DNA of 64,000 nt from Flavobacterium sp. 102 (GCF_003634615.1 NZ_RBKX01000001.1:2666001-2730000); one strand, 5' to 3'. Shown: positions 1 to 9,060, numbered from the stretch's first letter. The notes: a model not told the origin generated them from the letters alone. A program made the numbers and translations.

Positions 1-71
1 AAGTTTTAGTTGATGTGATGAAGGAATTGGAAACGGTTTACAGCAATCAGTCGCAATTAGCAGAAAAATAG
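1..71 (+). CDS. serC: Phosphoserine aminotransferase, C-terminal fragment
   Basis: Frame 3 is open from the window edge to a TAG at 69-71 and encodes a 22-residue tail beginning VLVDVMKELE. This resembles the usual C-terminus of SerC (the 'VKxLxxxMxEFE' end). The next gene on the same strand is serA, and serC-serA pairing is common in Bacteroidota, so it would be the second enzyme of phosphorylated serine synthesis. Only the tail is visible. The call rests mainly on context and this short match. Confidence 0.6.
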   Translation, partial: VLVDVMKELETVYSNQSQLAEK

Positions 72-163
72 CCCCGATTGCAGCAAGTATCCTTTTTTTT
101 TTGAGGGAAAGCCTCTCGACTGCGCTCGAGGTGACAAAAAAAAAGATACTGCGAAAAGCGGGA
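71..163. repeat. Long imperfect palindrome between serC and serA
   Basis: The arms AGTATCC plus T-run (86-102) and A-run plus GATACT (136-150) are nearly perfect inverted copies. The symmetry extends outward through GCCCCGATTGCAG (71-83) and CGAAAAGCGGGAC (152-164). The loop contains a smaller palindrome, CTCGA-CTGCGC-TCGAG (115-130). The element directly follows the serC stop and ends before the serA leader. It could act as a terminator or mRNA-stabilising hairpin, or be a copy of a dispersed intergenic repeat; only one copy was noticed in this window. Confidence 0.6.
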
Positions 164-196
164 CACGAGCTCCTAAAAAATTACAAATTATAAACA

Positions 197-1159
197 ATGA
201 AAGTATTAGCCAACGACGGAATTTCAAAAAGCGGCATTCAAGCTTTAGAAAAAGGTGGTTTTGAAGTGATCACAACCAAAGTAGCGCAAGAGCAAGTAGC
301 CAATTATGTCAACGCCAATAACATTTCGGTGGTTTTGGTGCGCAGTGCTACGAAAGTTAGAAAAGATATTATTGATGCATGTCCGGGATTGAAAATCATT
401 GGTCGCGGCGGTGTTGGTATGGACAATATTGATGTAGATTATGCTCGCAGTAAAGGGGTTCATGTAATCAACACGCCGGCTTCTTCTTCGGAAAGTGTGG
501 CCGAATTGGTGTTTGCGCATTTGTTTACGGGCGTGAGATTTTTACATGATTCGAACAGAAACATGCCTTTAGAAGGTGATACCAACTTTGACGGTTTGAA
601 AAAAGCGTATGCTAACGGAATTGAATTGCGTGGCAAAACTTTAGGGATTATTGGTTTTGGAAGAATTGGTCAGGCTGTCGCCAAAATGGCGCTTGGTTTA
701 GGCATGAAAGTCATTGCTGCCGATAAATATGTTGACAAAGCGGAAGTAAAAGTAGATTTTTACAATGGTCAGTTTATCAATGTAGAATTTGAAACCGAAC
801 CTTTAGAAGATGTGATCAAACATTCCGATTTTATTACGCTTCACGTTCCGGCGCAAGATGGTTATGTTATTGGCAAATCCGAATTTGAATTGATGAAAGA
901 AGGCGTTGGTATTGTAAACTGCGCTCGCGGTGGAGTAATTGACGAAGTGGCTTTGGTAGAAGCTTTAGATTCGGATAAAGTATTGTTTGCCGGTTTAGAT
1001 GTTTTTGAAAACGAACCAACTCCGGAAATTCAAATCCTGATGCACACGAAAATTTCGTTGACACCACATATTGGTGCTGCGACTTTAGAAGCACAAGACC
1101 GAATCGGGACTGAATTAGCAGAACAAATTATCAGTTTGTTGAAATCGGAGAAAGTTTAA
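197..1159 (+). CDS. serA: D-3-phosphoglycerate dehydrogenase
   Basis: Oxidises 3-phosphoglycerate to 3-phosphohydroxypyruvate with NAD, the first step of serine synthesis. The 320-aa protein has the D-2-hydroxyacid dehydrogenase layout: an N-terminal substrate-domain half with GRGGVGMDNID near residue 70, a Rossmann NAD-binding motif GIIGFGRIGQAVA near 150, NCARGGVIDE near 235 carrying the catalytic Arg, and TPHIGAAT near 291 carrying the catalytic His. It is the short form with no C-terminal ACT or ASB regulatory domain, so feedback by serine through ACT is not expected. It follows the serC tail and ends at a strong terminator. Confidence 0.93.
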   Translation: MKVLANDGISKSGIQALEKGGFEVITTKVAQEQVANYVNANNISVVLVRSATKVRKDIIDACPGLKIIGRGGVGMDNIDVDYARSKGVHVINTPASSSESVAELVFAHLFTGVRFLHDSNRNMPLEGDTNFDGLKKAYANGIELRGKTLGIIGFGRIGQAVAKMALGLGMKVIAADKYVDKAEVKVDFYNGQFINVEFETEPLEDVIKHSDFITLHVPAQDGYVIGKSEFELMKEGVGIVNCARGGVIDEVALVEALDSDKVLFAGLDVFENEPTPEIQILMHTKISLTPHIGAATLEAQDRIGTELAEQIISLLKSEKV

Positions 1160-1178
1160 GACGTGAAAATATATTTTG

Positions 1179-1205
1179 AGCCACACTGAAAAGTGTGGCT
1201 TTTTT
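1179..1205 (+). terminator. Rho-independent terminator of serA
   Basis: Perfect 9-bp stem AGCCACACT / AGTGTGGCT with a GAAA tetraloop, followed by five T, 19 bases after the serA stop. Confidence 0.93.
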
Positions 1206-1286
1206 GTATATCCTTAAAAAAATGTCATAATAAAAACCAAGATTAATTTGTTCTCGTAAATGAGGAAAACAAAAAACATTTTTATT

Positions 1287-2807
1287 ATGAAAAATTACAA
1301 AATCAAATTTAGAATCGCGGCATTTTTATTAATGACTTCTTTGGCTGTAACTACCGTATCTTGTAGTGATGATGATGACAACAATAATACAACTGTAGAA
1401 GCTCCAAATGTTAATTTTACTGTATTGACAAATAACAATGTTATTGTTAAGTACAATGCCAGAAATTTAACCTCTCCTATTTCCACTACGCCAATCACAG
1501 GATTAGCCGGTAGTGAACAAATCGTAAGCATTGACTACAGACCGGCAACCGGACAATTGTATGCATTGGGTTCGTCAAGCAGACTGTATTTTATCAATGA
1601 AGAATCCGGTGCAGCTACGGCTTTAGGCAATGCTTCATTTACACCAGCTGTTTCCGGTGCTAATGTTTCATTAGATTTTAATCCAACAGTGGACAGAATC
1701 AGATTGGTCACAGAATCAGGACAAAATTTACGTTTACATCCCGAACTTGGTACAGTTGCCGCTACTGACATTTCTATTGTCGGCAATGCCAATACAAGAA
1801 TTGGTGCTGTTGCTTATACCAATAGTATGGCTGGAGCCAGTACAACCACTTTGTATGATGTTGACTTTGGAGAAGATAAATTGTATATCCAAAGTCCGCC
1901 AAACGATGGAGGTTTACAGCTTGTAGGCGATTTAACTATTGATTTTGAAGGACAAGGCGATTTTGATATCCTTGCAGACAATTCACAAGCTTTGGCTGTG
2001 ACCAACAACAATAGTGTATCAAAATTATACACTATCGATTTAACCACAGGAAAAGCGGTTGATGTTGGAACCTTTGGTTTGCCGGTTGTCAGTTTGGCTT
2101 TCAAAACCAATCCAGTTGCCTTTGCAGCCAGTTCAGACAATATGCTTTACCGATTTAACCCAACGAATCCAACAATGAATTCGGTAGCATTTGCCGGACT
2201 TTCCGGTGGAGAAACTGTAATTGGATTAGATTTCAGACCTGCTACAGGAACACTATATGCTGTTACCAGTCAGAGTAGACTTATGACTGTTAATACTGCT
2301 AATGGTCAGTTGACACAAGTTGGTTCTACCTTAACGCCTTCGCTTTCGGGTACTTCGTTTGGATTTGATTTCAATCCTACAGTTGACCGAATCAGATTGG
2401 TTAGCAATACAGGACAAAACCTTAGATTACATCCAGATTTAGGAACAGTTGTTTTTACAGATGGCAGTCTAAATCCGGGAACTCCTTCTGTAAATGCAGC
2501 GGCTTACACCAACAGTTTTGGAGGATCTACCACTACTTCCTTATTTGTTATTGACGCTTCTACTGATATGTTATATCTTCAAAATCCGCCAAATAACGGA
2601 ACATTAGTTGCTGTTGGCGCTTTAGGTTTTAATGTTGAAGCAGAAAACGGATTTGACATTGGAGGAAGTAGCAATACTGCTTTTGCACTTTTAAAAGTAA
2701 ATGGTGTAACTTCAGTGTACGCAATCAATTTAACAACCGGAGCAGCCACAAAAGGAGCAGATTTTAACATACAAGCTACAGCGATGGCACTAGGTTTAGG
2801 TTTTTAA
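1287..2807 (+). CDS. DUF4394 domain lipoprotein (tandem duplicated)
   Basis: Likely surface or periplasmic lipoprotein of 506 aa; function unknown. I chose the ATG at 1287 over the one at 1260 because it gives a standard signal peptide (MKNYKIKFR, a hydrophobic core, then Cys of TVSC followed by an acidic SDDDDNNN stretch). The mature part has two homologous halves, each with the DUF4394 signature: FNPTVDRIRLV followed by GQNLRLHP in both, about 220 residues apart. Each half looks like half a beta-propeller, so the whole may make one propeller. It has its own terminator and no obvious operon partner. Family assignment is confident; the role is not known. Confidence 0.82.
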   Translation: MKNYKIKFRIAAFLLMTSLAVTTVSCSDDDDNNNTTVEAPNVNFTVLTNNNVIVKYNARNLTSPISTTPITGLAGSEQIVSIDYRPATGQLYALGSSSRLYFINEESGAATALGNASFTPAVSGANVSLDFNPTVDRIRLVTESGQNLRLHPELGTVAATDISIVGNANTRIGAVAYTNSMAGASTTTLYDVDFGEDKLYIQSPPNDGGLQLVGDLTIDFEGQGDFDILADNSQALAVTNNNSVSKLYTIDLTTGKAVDVGTFGLPVVSLAFKTNPVAFAASSDNMLYRFNPTNPTMNSVAFAGLSGGETVIGLDFRPATGTLYAVTSQSRLMTVNTANGQLTQVGSTLTPSLSGTSFGFDFNPTVDRIRLVSNTGQNLRLHPDLGTVVFTDGSLNPGTPSVNAAAYTNSFGGSTTTSLFVIDASTDMLYLQNPPNNGTLVAVGALGFNVEAENGFDIGGSSNTAFALLKVNGVTSVYAINLTTGAATKGADFNIQATAMALGLGF

Positions 2808-2835
2808 TTAATTGTTTAATATTTGGGTTAGTAAG

Positions 2836-2871
2836 AAACCTTGTTGCAGTCTAAGCTGTGACAAGGTTTTT
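2836..2871 (+). terminator. Terminator after DUF4394 gene
   Basis: Inverted repeat AAACCTTGT (2836-2844) / ACAAGGTTT (2861-2869) followed by a T-run, about 30 bases after the stop. Confidence 0.85.
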
Positions 2872-2931
2872 TAACATATTGAAAAGACTGAATTCAAGCG
2901 ATTTTACGTAAATTTATTAAAAATTTGAGCG

Positions 2932-3357
2932 ATGAAAACTTTAGTATCACTTTTGCTTATTTTGTTGATTATTGTTGGGTGCCACAGTTCCAAAAACGCA
3001 GTGGTTGCCTCGGATACAACATCAAAAGTTTCCGATACGGTTAAAATTGCCAATGAAGAACTTGAATATGAAGTCATCATCATTGATCCCGGTTTTAGTT
3101 CTTGGATTGCAAGTAGAGCCAGACCTAGAGGTTATTATTCTGAGAGTTATCTAGAAAATAAAAATCAAGTATATGTTAACGAATGGAACTCCAGAGCTTT
3201 ACAACCACAACGTTATAATAATTTATACGACACGAGAATTGACTACGATCCATCTATCCGTTATGGCTATGAAGTGAATTATTTAATTTTTAACTATTTT
3301 GTTTATTTTCAAGTCACCTACAATCAGCGATTGGGCGGTATTGTTCCTTTTCCATAA
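2932..3357 (+). CDS. Small lipoprotein, DUF6146-like
   Basis: A 141-aa predicted lipoprotein: MKTLVSLLLILLIIVGC forms a short signal peptide with lipobox IVGC. A Ser/Thr/Val-rich linker follows, then a compact domain with IIDPGFSSWI near residue 52, NEWNSRALQP near 82 and a Tyr-rich C-terminal part ending YNQRLGGIVPFP. I recognise this as the flavobacterial DUF6146 type, for which no function is known to me. It sits 28 bases before the next small envelope gene, which appears to have its own promoter. Confidence 0.78.
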   Translation: MKTLVSLLLILLIIVGCHSSKNAVVASDTTSKVSDTVKIANEELEYEVIIIDPGFSSWIASRARPRGYYSESYLENKNQVYVNEWNSRALQPQRYNNLYDTRIDYDPSIRYGYEVNYLIFNYFVYFQVTYNQRLGGIVPFP

Positions 3358-3362
3358 ACTGT

Positions 3363-3370
3363 TATATTTG
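3363..3370 (+). promoter_or_regulatory. Bacteroidota -7 box, TATATTTG
   Basis: Exact match to TAnnTTTG, starting 6 bases after the upstream stop and 15 bases before the ATG at 3385, which implies a very short leader. No strong -33 TTG element was located at standard spacing. Confidence 0.5.
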
Positions 3371-3384
3371 TAGAAAATTAGTTT

Positions 3385-3705
3385 ATGGCAAGTTTTAAAG
3401 AACGCTGGAATATCAAATCAAATTGGCAAGTCTTTGTCATCCTTGTGGTATTTGCCGTTACGGGTTCAAGTTCAGCCTTACTTTCCAAGCCTGTTTTAGA
3501 ATTATTCGGTATTGTAAAAGGAGACGTTTCCAATTGGCTTTACTATCCGTTATACCTCATCCTCATCTTCCCCATTTATCAGGTTTTGTTGGTTAGTTTC
3601 GGGTTTATTTTTGGGCAGTTTACTTTTTTTTGGGCCTTTGAAAAGAAGATGTTGAAAAGTATGGGATTGGGCTTTTTATTTCCCAATAAAAAAAATCCCG
3701 AGTAA
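3385..3705 (+). CDS. Small integral membrane protein, DUF6787-like
   Basis: A 106-aa protein with two hydrophobic segments: roughly residues 16-36 (QVFVILVVFAVTG onward) and 52-80 (WLYYPLYLILIFPIYQV onward). An aromatic stretch with the pair FW and a basic KKMLKSMG segment follow. It resembles the flavobacterial DUF6787 family. Such proteins are sometimes named after diacylglyceryl transferases, but no catalytic motif of Lgt is visible here, so I give no function. Confidence 0.75.
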   Translation: MASFKERWNIKSNWQVFVILVVFAVTGSSSALLSKPVLELFGIVKGDVSNWLYYPLYLILIFPIYQVLLVSFGFIFGQFTFFWAFEKKMLKSMGLGFLFPNKKNPE

Positions 3706-3757
3706 ATTAATACCCAGGACTTTTCACCAAAATACTCAACTTAAATTTACTAAAATT

Positions 3758-4429
3758 CTATTTGTCTTTTTTGATCAAATTGAAAAAATCATTTCTGTTT
3801 TCTTTATCTTTAAATATTCCTCCGTACTGAATGGTTGAAGTATAACTGCTTTCATCCTGAATTCCTCTACTTGACACACAAAGATGTTTGGCTTCCATTA
3901 CTACCATAACGCTATCCGTTTCTAAAACTTTTTTCAATTCATTAAAAATCTGCATAATGAGACGCTCTTGAACTTGCGGTCTCCGCGAATAATAGTCTAC
4001 AATTCTGTTAAGCTTTGATAAACCAATCACTTTTCCGCTGGAAACATAGCCAATGTGAGTTTTGCCTATAATAGGCAGAAAGTGATGTTCACAAGTAGAA
4101 TTAAAACTAATATCCGCTTCAACCAACATTTTATCATATTGATACGAATTGTCAAAAACCGAAATCTTTGGTTTATTCGCAGGATTTAAACCGGAAAATA
4201 TTTCTTGAATAAACATTTTTGCAACACGATGTGGCGTTCCTTTCAAGCTGTCATCGGTCATATCTAAACCCATTTCTTCCATAATGCTATGGAAATGCTT
4301 TTCGATGTTGTCCATCTTTTGTTTATCTGTCTTGATAAAGGCGTCAGGACGCAAAGGCGTCTCCGCAGAAGTCATTTGATGATTGTCACCTATCAATTCA
4401 AATAATTCTTTTTCAATGGGTGTGTTCAT
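3758..4429 (-). CDS. folE: GTP cyclohydrolase I
   Basis: Converts GTP to 7,8-dihydroneopterin triphosphate, the first step to tetrahydrofolate. The 223-aa protein has the complete C-terminal catalytic core: GTPHRVAKMF near residue 65, the zinc Cys and His of STCEHHFLPIIGK near 111-121, GLSKLNRIVDYYSRRPQVQERL near 136-157, and the second zinc Cys in KHLCVSSRGIQD near 180. This is the canonical zinc-dependent FolE-1 type. The first 40 residues are a variable helical extension. It is transcribed alone and divergently from the LolD-like gene. Confidence 0.95.
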   Translation of the reverse strand: MNTPIEKELFELIGDNHQMTSAETPLRPDAFIKTDKQKMDNIEKHFHSIMEEMGLDMTDDSLKGTPHRVAKMFIQEIFSGLNPANKPKISVFDNSYQYDKMLVEADISFNSTCEHHFLPIIGKTHIGYVSSGKVIGLSKLNRIVDYYSRRPQVQERLIMQIFNELKKVLETDSVMVVMEAKHLCVSSRGIQDESSYTSTIQYGGIFKDKENRNDFFNLIKKDK

Positions 4430-4454
4430 AAGAATTAATTATTTTTTTGTTTAA

Positions 4455-4462
4455 CAAATGTA
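4455..4462 (-). promoter_or_regulatory. -7 box TACATTTG for folE
   Basis: Reads TACATTTG on the minus strand, matching TAnnTTTG, 25 bases upstream of the folE ATG. Confidence 0.5.
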
Positions 4463-4580
4463 ATAAATAATTAAACAAAAAATTATACTTAACACAATTT
4501 TATAATTTATTCACTCATAAAAAAAATTGATATCATCTATTAAAAGAAAATACTTTGTTACTTTGTGAAAAATTCGATTG

Positions 4581-5240
4581 ATGATTATTGCCAAAGACAT
4601 TCACAAATACTACGATAGTTTGCACGTTTTAAAAGGTGTAGATTTACATATAAAAAGAGGAGAAATTGTATCTATTGTTGGTGCTTCCGGTGCGGGAAAA
4701 ACTACCTTGTTGCAAATACTCGGAACACTTGACAATGCCGCAAAATCAAATAATACTTCACTTGAGATAAATAGTGAAAACATATTGAAAATGAACGATA
4801 AAACATTATCTAAGTTCAGGAATCTGCATTTAGGCTTTATCTTCCAATTCCACCAATTATTGCCGGAATTTACCGCTTTGGAAAACGTTTGTATTCCGGC
4901 ATACATTGCCGGAAAAGAAAAAAAGGAAACCGAAAATGAAGCCAAACGTTTACTCGATTATTTAGGTTTAGCCGAAAGAAGTCATCACAAGCCTAACGAA
5001 CTTTCCGGAGGGGAACAACAACGCGTTGCTGTAGCGCGCGCTCTGATAAACAAACCGGCTGTGATTTTTGCCGATGAACCTTCGGGAAATTTAGATACGA
5101 CTTCGGCGGAAAATTTACACCAGTTATTTTTTAAATTGAGAGAAGAATTTGGACAAACCTTTGTCATTGTTACGCACAACGAGGAATTAGCCAACATGGC
5201 TGATAGAAAATTAGTCATGAAAGATGGCTTAATCGTATGA
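4581..5240 (+). CDS. ABC transporter ATP-binding protein, LolD-like
   Basis: A 219-aa cytoplasmic ATPase of the MacB/LolD/FtsE group. Motifs seen: Walker [10 protein letters not shown] near residue 38, Q-loop region [18 protein letters not shown] near 87-104, signature LSGGEQQR near 141, Walker [13 protein letters not shown] near 160, and the switch His in VIVTHN near 195. The ATG at 4581 is preferred over a TTG codon just before it. No LolC/LolE-type permease is nearby, so the partner must be encoded elsewhere. The next gene starts 4 bases after its stop. LolD (lipoprotein release) is the closest guess; another substrate is possible. Confidence 0.87.
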   Translation: MIIAKDIHKYYDSLHVLKGVDLHIKRGEIVSIVGASGAGKTTLLQILGTLDNAAKSNNTSLEINSENILKMNDKTLSKFRNLHLGFIFQFHQLLPEFTALENVCIPAYIAGKEKKETENEAKRLLDYLGLAERSHHKPNELSGGEQQRVAVARALINKPAVIFADEPSGNLDTTSAENLHQLFFKLREEFGQTFVIVTHNEELANMADRKLVMKDGLIV

Positions 5241-5244
5241 TAAT

Positions 5245-6945
5245 ATGGTGCTTATTCTACTTAGTTGGCTGTATCTTTTTCTCACTTCCATTATTTTAGG
5301 AATAGGGTTTTCAAAGCTTTTTCGAATTCAATCTTTGACTATTGTTTTTGCCGGTATTCTCGGATTATTTGGAATTACATTGTTGGCGAGCTCATGGGCG
5401 ATATTTGGTCCGATAAATATAGAATTTCATGCTTTTTTGATAATAACATCAATCACTCTTGGATTTTATTTGAAAAGCGATTTAAAAGATATTACCCAAA
5501 GTATTCTAACGCGACTAAATTCCTTCTCACTAGCATTAAAAGCACTTTTTAGTATCAGTAGCATTTTAATTTTGTTACAAAGTGCTACTTTGCCTTTTAT
5601 TGTTGACAATGAAACCTATTACATCCAAACTATCAAATGGTTGAACGAATACGGATTTGTTCTCGGTTTGGCAAATTTGCACTTGTTTTTAGGACAAACG
5701 AGCGGTTGGCACATCACACAGAGCGTTTATTCGTTTTCATTTCTTTATGACAGCTTAAATGACTTGAATGGTTATTTGTTTTTACTCTTTAATTATTGGG
5801 CATTTCAAAAGCTTCACTCCTATTTTACCAATGCCAATCGATTGGATTTGGTTTTTGGCTTACTGCCTTTGACTTATGTTTTCCTATTCCAATTCATCAG
5901 CGCGCCATCACCTGATTTACCGGTTTACCTTATCAGTTTTATAGTGCTTTCAATGTATTTGGAAATACACAAGGATAATGTACTTGAGAAATTTAACTTC
6001 ATAACTATATTCGTTCTTTTTGCGATTTATATCAAAATAACCGCATTAGTGTTGTTAGCTTTCCCGCTTTTGCTTTTTATAAAACATATAGCTGTAGTAA
6101 GAAGCCAGCTCATTCCGTTTCGGTTCTTAGGTGGATTGGTTTTGTTTCTTTTTGTTATCAAAAATATTATGTTGACCGGTTATCCTTTTTATCCGTTAAC
6201 TGTGTTCCCTAATTCAAATGCTGATTACTTGGTACCAATGGAAATTATGGATTTTTTCTTTAGTCGAGACATGATGCATTCTTTTTATATTCCTTTTAGT
6301 GTTTTTGAAAATGCTACTTTTTTTATCTTGGTTAAACAATATTTTTTGCACAGTGGAATTGACAGTATCATTGGTTTAGCGACTGTATTTTTACTCTTGA
6401 TTTCACCATTTATAATTTCAAAATATTACCCAAAACAAAGAATTCGTGATGTTTACTTTGTATTTGTCTTAGCATTAATTTTATTAGTTTTCAGCTCGCC
6501 ACAATATCGTTTCTTTGTTTATTTCACAATTTTCTTCGGACTTGTATTCCTTTCCGTCATGTTCACCAATAAGAAAATCATCTTGGGATTACTTAGTTTC
6601 AGTTTATTAGCAATCGGTGTTTTGCTCTTTGTGCCAATGTCATTCAGCGCTTTAACTCAAAACAAGTTATTAGCTAAAAACAGTACGTTTCAACTGGAGA
6701 ATGTTATTCATCCAAAACCCAACACTCGAGATAACCTCAATTACATCAAAATTACTAAAGGCAATTTAAACTACTACTCGCCTACCGAAACTCCCATTTT
6801 TTGGATAACCGGCAATGGTGATTTGCCTTGTGCAAACAAAGAGCAATTGGATTATTTTGAAACCAATTTCAATGTCATTCCGCAATTGCGTGGGAAAACT
6901 TTACAGGAAGGTTTTTACGCCAAAAAACTAAAAACCAATGATTAA
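5245..6945 (+). CDS. Polytopic membrane protein, glycosyltransferase-like (LIC_10190-like)
   Basis: A 566-aa inner-membrane protein with roughly a dozen hydrophobic helices over residues 1-470 and a soluble C-terminal tail of about 90 residues containing PIFWITGNGDLPCANK. The conserved-looking loop with DNETYYIQTIKWLNEYG near residue 124 resembles the acidic first periplasmic loop of GT-C type polyprenol-linked glycosyltransferases. It also resembles the uncharacterised LIC_10190 membrane family. It begins 4 bases after the ABC ATPase and overlaps the next gene by 8 bases, so the three are co-transcribed. A lipid-linked sugar transferase role is a guess. Confidence 0.6.
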   Translation: MVLILLSWLYLFLTSIILGIGFSKLFRIQSLTIVFAGILGLFGITLLASSWAIFGPINIEFHAFLIITSITLGFYLKSDLKDITQSILTRLNSFSLALKALFSISSILILLQSATLPFIVDNETYYIQTIKWLNEYGFVLGLANLHLFLGQTSGWHITQSVYSFSFLYDSLNDLNGYLFLLFNYWAFQKLHSYFTNANRLDLVFGLLPLTYVFLFQFISAPSPDLPVYLISFIVLSMYLEIHKDNVLEKFNFITIFVLFAIYIKITALVLLAFPLLLFIKHIAVVRSQLIPFRFLGGLVLFLFVIKNIMLTGYPFYPLTVFPNSNADYLVPMEIMDFFFSRDMMHSFYIPFSVFENATFFILVKQYFLHSGIDSIIGLATVFLLLISPFIISKYYPKQRIRDVYFVFVLALILLVFSSPQYRFFVYFTIFFGLVFLSVMFTNKKIILGLLSFSLLAIGVLLFVPMSFSALTQNKLLAKNSTFQLENVIHPKPNTRDNLNYIKITKGNLNYYSPTETPIFWITGNGDLPCANKEQLDYFETNFNVIPQLRGKTLQEGFYAKKLKTND

Positions 6946-7702
6946 AACTGAACTTAAGGAATTTCTGGACGAAAAGGCTGCCCTTTACAACAATCCTAAC
7001 TTTATCGAAAGCGACCCAATTCAGATTCCGCATGGCTTTTCACTAAAAGAAGACATAGAAATTGCAGGTTTTCTAACGGCGACTATTGCTTGGGGAAACC
7101 GCAAGATGATTATCAACAACGCTAAAAGAATGATGGATTTAATGGGCAACTCGCCTTATGATTTTGTGATGAATCACAAGGATTATCACTTGGAAAATTT
7201 AGAAACATTTGTTCACAGAACGTTCAATGGTAACGACTTTAAAACTTTCATCAAAGCTTTGCAAAATTTGTATCAAAATCATGGTGGTTTGGAAACCTTC
7301 TTTACCAATAAACAAGAAGATTTGTCCATGCAACCGGCGATTTCGGCCTTTAAGAAATATTTCTTTGAAGTAGATCATCTGCAACGAACAACCAAACATA
7401 TTTCAGATCCAATGCAAGGTTCCGCTGCAAAGCGCATTAACATGTACTTGCGTTGGATGATTCGTCAAGACAACAATGGCGTTGATTTTGGGCTTTGGAA
7501 AAACATTTCGGCTACTGCTTTATCTTGTCCGTTAGATGTTCATTCCGGAAATGTTGCTCGAAAACTCGGATTGCTCACCCGAAAACAAAACGACGCTAAA
7601 GCTTTATTAGAACTAGACACCGAATTGCGAAAACTGGATAAAAACGATCCGGTAAAATATGATTTTGCGCTGTTTGGCTTGGGTGTTTTTGAAGGGTTTT
7701 AG
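6938..7702 (+). CDS. TIGR02757 family protein (DUF2400)
   Basis: A 254-aa soluble protein starting inside the end of the previous gene (ATG at 6938, 8-base overlap). Features typical of the family: DPIQIPHGF near residue 26, EIAGFLTATIAWGNRKMI near 42, FVHRTFNGNDF near 90, NMYLRWMIRQDNNGVDFGLW near 167, PLDVHSGNVARKLGL near 196 and KYDFALFGLGV at the C-terminus. The fold is likely HhH-DNA-glycosylase-like, but the biological activity is not known to me. The family name is confident. Confidence 0.85.
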   Translation: MIKTELKEFLDEKAALYNNPNFIESDPIQIPHGFSLKEDIEIAGFLTATIAWGNRKMIINNAKRMMDLMGNSPYDFVMNHKDYHLENLETFVHRTFNGNDFKTFIKALQNLYQNHGGLETFFTNKQEDLSMQPAISAFKKYFFEVDHLQRTTKHISDPMQGSAAKRINMYLRWMIRQDNNGVDFGLWKNISATALSCPLDVHSGNVARKLGLLTRKQNDAKALLELDTELRKLDKNDPVKYDFALFGLGVFEGF

Positions 7703-7752
7703 GTTAAAAACTATTTTACCAAAAAACTTTGCCATGTTGCTATGTGATTGAT

Positions 7753-9060
7753 TTATTTTTTATTCACTTCTATATAATCAAAAACCAAATTACATAACGC
7801 ATTAATTCCGGTTTTAAAAGCGCTGTCTTCAATAATGAATTGAGGAGTATGATGTGGCCCTGCCGTATTTGGATCTTGACCTTTTTTCATGCCACCCACA
7901 AAGAAATACAAACCGGGTACTTTTTCTTGATAAAAGGAGAAGTCTTCTGCTCCGGTAACTGCAGGCACCAAATTTACATTTTCCTTTCCGGCCGTTTTTT
8001 GCAAGGATGGCAGCATGGCTTCGGTCAAATCAACATCATTAAAAGTCACGGGATTGTAAGAGGAATAAGGTAATTTTACCTCAGCAGTTGCTCCGGCAGC
8101 TTCTGCTGTTTTGGTGGCAATTTGCCTAATACGCTCAAATATCAGTTCTTCGTCAGATTTGCTAAAGGTTCGAATGGTTCCCAACATTTCGACTTCTTCC
8201 GAAATAATGTTATGCCGATTACCGCCGTGAATTGAACCAATTGTTACCACCGCAGGATTGTGAGTGAGTTGCACATTTCTACTGACTATAGTCTGTAAAC
8301 TATTGATAATTTGTGCCGAAACCACTATTGGGTCAACAGATTGCCATGGATAAGCACCGTGAGCCGGTTTGCCTTTTACAATAATTTTTACATCAGCAGA
8401 AGAAGCCATAGTTCCACCGGGATGATAATTAATTTTGCCCACTTCTGTTCCGGAGCTCAAGTGCAACCCGAAAATCACATCTACTTTGGGGTTTTGCAAA
8501 ACACCTTCTTTTACCATCAATTCAGCACCACCTTCTTCACCTACAGGCGCACCTTCTTCAGCCGGTTGGAATATAAATTTAACCGTTCCTTGCAACTCTT
8601 TCTTCATCCCGGAAAGAATTTCGGCTACGCCCATCAATATGGCTACGTGTCCGTCATGACCGCAAGCATGCATTACTCCTGTTTCTTTTCCGTTATAAGT
8701 AGTTTTTACTTTTGAAGCAAAAGGTAAATTGTTGTTTTCTATTACCGGTAAAGCATCCATATCGGCTCTCAAAGCTATTACCGGACCGGGTTTGTCACCT
8801 TTTAAAATTCCAACCACGCCGGTTACTGCAACACCGGTTTTAACTTCGATGCCAAGTGATTGCAAATGTTTGGTAATTAAAGCTGCTGTTCGAGTTTCTC
8901 TATTTCCGAGTTCAGGATTTTGGTGAATATCGTGGCGCCAATCAATAACTTTTTGTTCAATCTGAGTGGCTTTTTTGGCAATAAGTTCGCTGTAATTGTT
9001 TTTTTGTGCCGATACTATTTTAAAACTAAATAGTAAAACGATGATGACTATCTTTTTCAT
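7753..9060 (-). CDS. Secreted M20D amidohydrolase (hippurate/IAA-amino-acid hydrolase type)
   Basis: A 435-aa exported metallohydrolase. Residues 1-18 (MKKIVIIVLLFSFKIVSAQ) form a signal peptide. Metal-site motifs of peptidase family M20D follow: DIHQNPELGNRE near 45, RADMDALPV near 98, the Cys-His pair of MHACGHDGHVA near 130, and EEGAPVGEEGGAELM near 170. A lid domain with HGAYPWQSVDP near 234 and the last His in GPHHTPQF near 405 complete the enzyme. It probably removes acyl or aryl groups from amino-acid conjugates or cleaves small peptides in the periplasm. It is monocistronic. Confidence 0.88.
   Translation of the reverse strand: MKKIVIIVLLFSFKIVSAQKNNYSELIAKKATQIEQKVIDWRHDIHQNPELGNRETRTAALITKHLQSLGIEVKTGVAVTGVVGILKGDKPGPVIALRADMDALPVIENNNLPFASKVKTTYNGKETGVMHACGHDGHVAILMGVAEILSGMKKELQGTVKFIFQPAEEGAPVGEEGGAELMVKEGVLQNPKVDVIFGLHLSSGTEVGKINYHPGGTMASSADVKIIVKGKPAHGAYPWQSVDPIVVSAQIINSLQTIVSRNVQLTHNPAVVTIGSIHGGNRHNIISEEVEMLGTIRTFSKSDEELIFERIRQIATKTAEAAGATAEVKLPYSSYNPVTFNDVDLTEAMLPSLQKTAGKENVNLVPAVTGAEDFSFYQEKVPGLYFFVGGMKKGQDPNTAGPHHTPQFIIEDSAFKTGINALCNLVFDYIEVNKK

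Noticed and set aside
1260..1286. Upstream ATG for the DUF4394 gene
   Set aside because: It adds nine residues before a well-formed lipoprotein signal peptide; ATG 1287 is better.
1357..1389. GAT/AAT-type triplet run near the start of the DUF4394 gene
   Set aside because: It encodes the normal Asp/Asn-rich linker after the lipobox and is not an independent microsatellite feature.
3700..3757. Possible terminator between the DUF6787-like gene and folE
   Set aside because: The best pairing (AAAATCC with GGACTTTT) has mismatches and a long loop, too weak to list.
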